NCBI GenBank assembly: GCA_030625995.1
Contig: DAOUPU010000099.1
Span: forward strand, 1 to 8,473
Source of the DNA: Flavobacteriaceae bacterium
Lineage (GTDB): Bacteria; Bacteroidota; Bacteroidia; Flavobacteriales; Flavobacteriaceae
Direction of reading: 5' to 3'
DNA: 8,473 bases
The notes under the pieces are model-generated. The model worked only from the letters and a program-made list of their open reading frames with translations. It made no database searches and had not been told where the DNA came from. The position numbers and the translations under genes were made by a program. The first letter of the stretch is position 1; each line of letters starts with the position of its first letter. Positions 7,173-8,473 of the stretch are shown here, piece by piece.

Positions 7173-7206
7173 AAAAAATCCAGCAATTTATTGCTGGATT
7201 TTTTTT
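7173..7206. terminator. Bidirectional intrinsic terminator between PiT permease and DoxX gene
   Basis: TCCAGCAA (7179-7186) pairs perfectly with TTGCTGGA (7191-7198) around the loop TTTA. The stem is flanked by six A on the left and eight T on the right, so it works for transcripts from either side. It follows the permease stop by 3 bases and lies 9 bases past the DoxX gene's stop on the other strand. Confidence 0.92.
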
Positions 7207-7215
7207 ATTGAAATT

Positions 7216-7587
7216 TTAGTCAAACAATGCCTTGTATTTATCCCAATTTGCATAAATAAGTATAATTGTTAGAATTGCAGCCAAAGCAGCAGGTCCAATT
7301 GAACTTGGAGCTAACACTAGATGAAAAAACATAAAGTTAAGTGCGATAGGAGCAAATAATATTAATGCAAATGGCACCCATTTCTTAATTACTAACAGTA
7401 GGCCTGCTACTACTTCTATAGCACCTATTAAAGGGAATATATAACCCGTGCTGAGGGCACTCCAAAAATTATTTGCAGCTTCAGAAAGCTCTGGGGCTGG
7501 CATAAATCCCGCAAATTTATTTGCACCGAAAATAATTAAAATTAGCCCCAGAATAATACGAAGGACCATAGTTACTTTTGAATTCAT
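7216..7587 (-). CDS. DoxX-family integral membrane protein
   Basis: A 123-residue protein with four predicted membrane helices (about residues 7-25, 47-67, 71-90 and 96-114), matching the small DoxX family. Family-like features are the N-terminal helix followed by FGANKFAGFMP, and the second helix with GAIEVVAGLLLVI. DoxX relatives have been linked to thiosulfate:quinone oxidoreductase subunits and, in mycobacteria, to an oxidative-stress membrane complex, but most small DoxX proteins have no defined role, so I assign none. It starts at ATG 7587 and is divergent from a thioredoxin gene across 175 bases that contain a perfect palindrome. That pairing hints at a redox or thiol-stress connection, which is inference only. 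It converges on the PiT permease with a shared terminator. Confidence 0.85.
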   Translation of the reverse strand: MNSKVTMVLRIILGLILIIFGANKFAGFMPAPELSEAANNFWSALSTGYIFPLIGAIEVVAGLLLVIKKWVPFALILFAPIALNFMFFHLVLAPSSIGPAALAAILTIILIYANWDKYKALFD

Positions 7588-7647
7588 AATAGATATTTTA
7601 GTTTATATATGATGTTTGACGTACAAGTTAGTAAGATCATACAAAAC

Positions 7648-7661
7648 GTAACTTTAGTTAC
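7648..7661. promoter_or_regulatory. Palindromic putative operator in DoxX/thioredoxin divergent region
   Basis: GTAACT-TT-AGTTAC is a perfect inverted repeat with six-base arms and a two-base centre, 60 bases upstream of the DoxX start and 101 bases upstream of the thioredoxin start. Size and symmetry suit a dimeric winged-helix regulator (for example MarR or HxlR type). On the minus strand it adjoins TACGTTTTG, a poor -7-like sequence with one extra base. No regulator gene is present in the window. Confidence 0.35.
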
Positions 7662-7687
7662 CGACTAATAGACAAAATATGTGTCAC

Positions 7688-7719
7688 TTTGTCCATAATA
7701 TTAAGTGGCATATATATTG
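7688..7719 (+). promoter_or_regulatory. Possible thioredoxin promoter
   Basis: TTTG at 7688-7691 is followed after 19 bases by TATATATTG (7711-7719), a near match to the -7 element TAnnTTTG. Initiation near 7725 would leave a leader of about 38 bases before ATG 7763. The -7 match is imperfect, so this is a weak call. Confidence 0.35.
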
Positions 7720-7762
7720 CTTAGTAATTGTAAAACAATAGAAATATTTTAAATATATAAAG

Positions 7763-8122
7763 ATGACTGAATTATTAACAAAAGAAACGTTCTTAAAGAA
7801 GGTATTTAATTACGAAGAAAATAAAGAATGGAAGTTTGAAGGAGATAAGCCATGTATAATTGACTTTTACGCAGATTGGTGTGGACCATGTAAAATGGTA
7901 GCACCGATATTAGAGGAACTTTCAGATGAATATAAAGGAAAAGTAGATATTTATAAGGTCGATACGGAAGCTGAGCAGGAACTAGCAGCTGCTTTTGGAA
8001 TAAGAAGCATTCCATCTATGCTTTTTGTGCCAAGTGATAATCAACCTCAAATGTCGCAAGGAGCCTTACCAAAACATCAATTAGAAGAAGTAATGAAAGA
8101 TGTTTTAAAGGTTGAAAAATAA
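7763..8122 (+). CDS. Thioredoxin
   Basis: A 119-residue thioredoxin-fold protein with no signal peptide, so cytoplasmic. It carries the canonical active site WCGPC at residues 39-43 (Cys40, Cys43) within DFYADWCGPCKMVAPILEEL, the KVDTEAEQELAAAFGIRSIP strand-helix region, and the cis-proline at residue 84 (SIP-S). It is slightly longer than the usual 105-110 residues because of an N-terminal insertion (about residues 15-30, NYEENKEWKFEGDKP) that is common in Bacteroidota thioredoxins. Expected role: reduction of protein disulfides using electrons from thioredoxin reductase, which is not in the window. ATG 7763 follows an A/T-rich leader. The gene is single, divergent from the DoxX gene, convergent with asd, and closed by a strong hairpin terminator. 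It resembles trxA, but which paralogue it is cannot be decided here, so no symbol is given. Confidence 0.93.
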   Translation: MTELLTKETFLKKVFNYEENKEWKFEGDKPCIIDFYADWCGPCKMVAPILEELSDEYKGKVDIYKVDTEAEQELAAAFGIRSIPSMLFVPSDNQPQMSQGALPKHQLEEVMKDVLKVEK

Positions 8123-8167
8123 TTTAGGCCGATCTGAGGTTTTTAGATATTGAATTAGATTTAGACG

Positions 8168-8203
8168 AAAAAAAGGCCATTTCATTTGAAAGGGCCTTTT
8201 TTT
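8168..8203. terminator. Bidirectional intrinsic terminator after thioredoxin
   Basis: Seven A, then GGCC (8175-8178), pair with GGCC (8193-8196) followed by seven T. After one A/G mismatch, the inner arms TTTC and GAAA pair around the loop ATTT. The A and T tracts on each side make it usable from both strands: for thioredoxin on plus, 45 bases after the stop, and for asd on minus. Confidence 0.88.
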
Positions 8204-8238
8204 ATAATTAACCAATTCGTTATAAGATATTATGCCAG

Positions 8239-8259
8239 TGTTGGTGTTTTTCACCAACA
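8239..8259. repeat. Perfect inverted repeat (hairpin) in the asd 3' region
   Basis: TGTTGGTG pairs perfectly with CACCAACA around a TTTTT loop. No T tract follows on either strand, so it is not a standard intrinsic terminator. It lies between the stop of asd (8333, minus) and the bidirectional terminator at 8168-8203, hence probably within the asd 3' untranslated RNA. The rest of 8204-8332 shows no gene that I can support. Confidence 0.6.
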
Positions 8260-8332
8260 ATGCGTCACAAGTTAAAAGTCAATTATTTAAATCCTGCCCC
8301 ACAAGTTTTGATTTTGACACTTAATCATTATC

Positions 8333-8473
8333 TTATAAAAGATCTCTTTCGATTAAATATTCCGCAATCTGAATGGTATTGGTCGCCGCACCTTTGCGTA
8401 AATTATCCGATACTACCCACATATTTAAAGTTTTAGCTTGAGATTCATCTCTACGTATCCTACCTACAAATAC
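8333..8473 (-). CDS. asd: Aspartate-semialdehyde dehydrogenase, C-terminal fragment
   Basis: The last 46 codons plus TAA (8333-8335) of a minus-strand gene that begins beyond the window. The translation contains VFVGRIRRDESQAKTLNMWV followed by VSDNLRKGAATNTIQIAEYL, the highly conserved end of bacterial Asd, where the GRIR-[RE]-D segment belongs to the substrate-binding region and the DNLRKGAA-x-N-x-(V/I)-QIAE helix packs on the NADP-binding domain. Asd reduces aspartyl-4-phosphate to aspartate-4-semialdehyde, the branch point to lysine/diaminopimelate, methionine and threonine. The C terminus (YLIERDLL) has normal length. The gene converges on thioredoxin, about 210 bases away, with a shared terminator. 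The identification is strong even though the catalytic Cys lies outside the window. Confidence 0.92.
   Translation of the reverse strand, partial: VFVGRIRRDESQAKTLNMWVVSDNLRKGAATNTIQIAEYLIERDLL

Noticed and set aside
7806..8015. 69-codon open frame on the minus strand
   Set aside because: Antisense to the thioredoxin active-site region; no family resemblance.
8266..8307. Direct repeat CACAAGTT at 8266-8273 and 8300-8307
   Set aside because: Only eight bases, two copies, no link to a promoter or element ends; probably chance.
1..8473. Mobile element, CRISPR array, defence system, tRNA or rRNA
   Set aside because: No transposase or integrase, no regularly spaced repeats, no cloverleaf-like sequence; every large frame belongs to a housekeeping or transport family.

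Overview
The window looks like ordinary chromosomal DNA from a low-G+C member of the Bacteroidota, most likely Flavobacteriia. Four things point there: strongly A/T-biased third codon positions; A/T-rich sequence rather than Shine-Dalgarno sites before starts; several matches to the Bacteroidota sigma factor -7 element TAnnTTTG; and protein families typical of the group (TolC tail next to tsaB, PorO/P-type porin, a PiT permease with a long PhoU-like tail, an SSP411/DUF255 protein with a lipoprotein signal). I see no insertion sequence, phage gene, CRISPR array, tRNA or rRNA.

Layout. 3-107 (+): C-terminal end of a TolC-type outer membrane efflux protein. 135-815 (+): tsaB (tRNA t6A modification), 27 bases downstream and read from a TTG. 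915-3400 (-): two-gene unit of a thioredoxin-fold DUF255/SSP411 lipoprotein followed 2 bases later by a small DUF1304 membrane protein. 3494-4732 (-): phosphate-selective-type porin with its own terminator. 4905-7169 (+): PiT inorganic phosphate permease with a PhoU-like tail, divergent from the porin. 7216-7587 (-): DoxX-family membrane protein, sharing a bidirectional terminator with the permease. 7763-8122 (+): cytoplasmic thioredoxin with WCGPC. 8333-8473 (-): C-terminal end of aspartate-semialdehyde dehydrogenase, convergent with thioredoxin.

The most coherent functional unit is the divergent porin/PiT pair, which would bring phosphate through the outer and then the inner membrane. Their shared 172-base intergenic region holds two outward-facing elements of the form TTAA(C/T)A-N5-TTAA(C/T)A, one per promoter. 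Each sits 19-20 bases upstream of an exact TAnnTTTG box, where the -33 element would be. The 11-base repeat period and the TTAACA core resemble response-regulator Pho boxes (PhoB/PhoP type). I therefore propose a phosphate-starvation divergon; this is inference from sequence.

Other points of interest are a consensus promoter (TTTG-N19-TACTTTTG) pointing antisense into the 3' end of the porin gene, a perfect palindrome in the DoxX/thioredoxin divergent region, and a strong hairpin without a T tract downstream of asd. No wholly novel multi-gene system is evident. For two genes (porin and DUF255 lipoprotein) the longest reading frame begins at a TTG that is part of a -7 box, so I use the downstream ATG.
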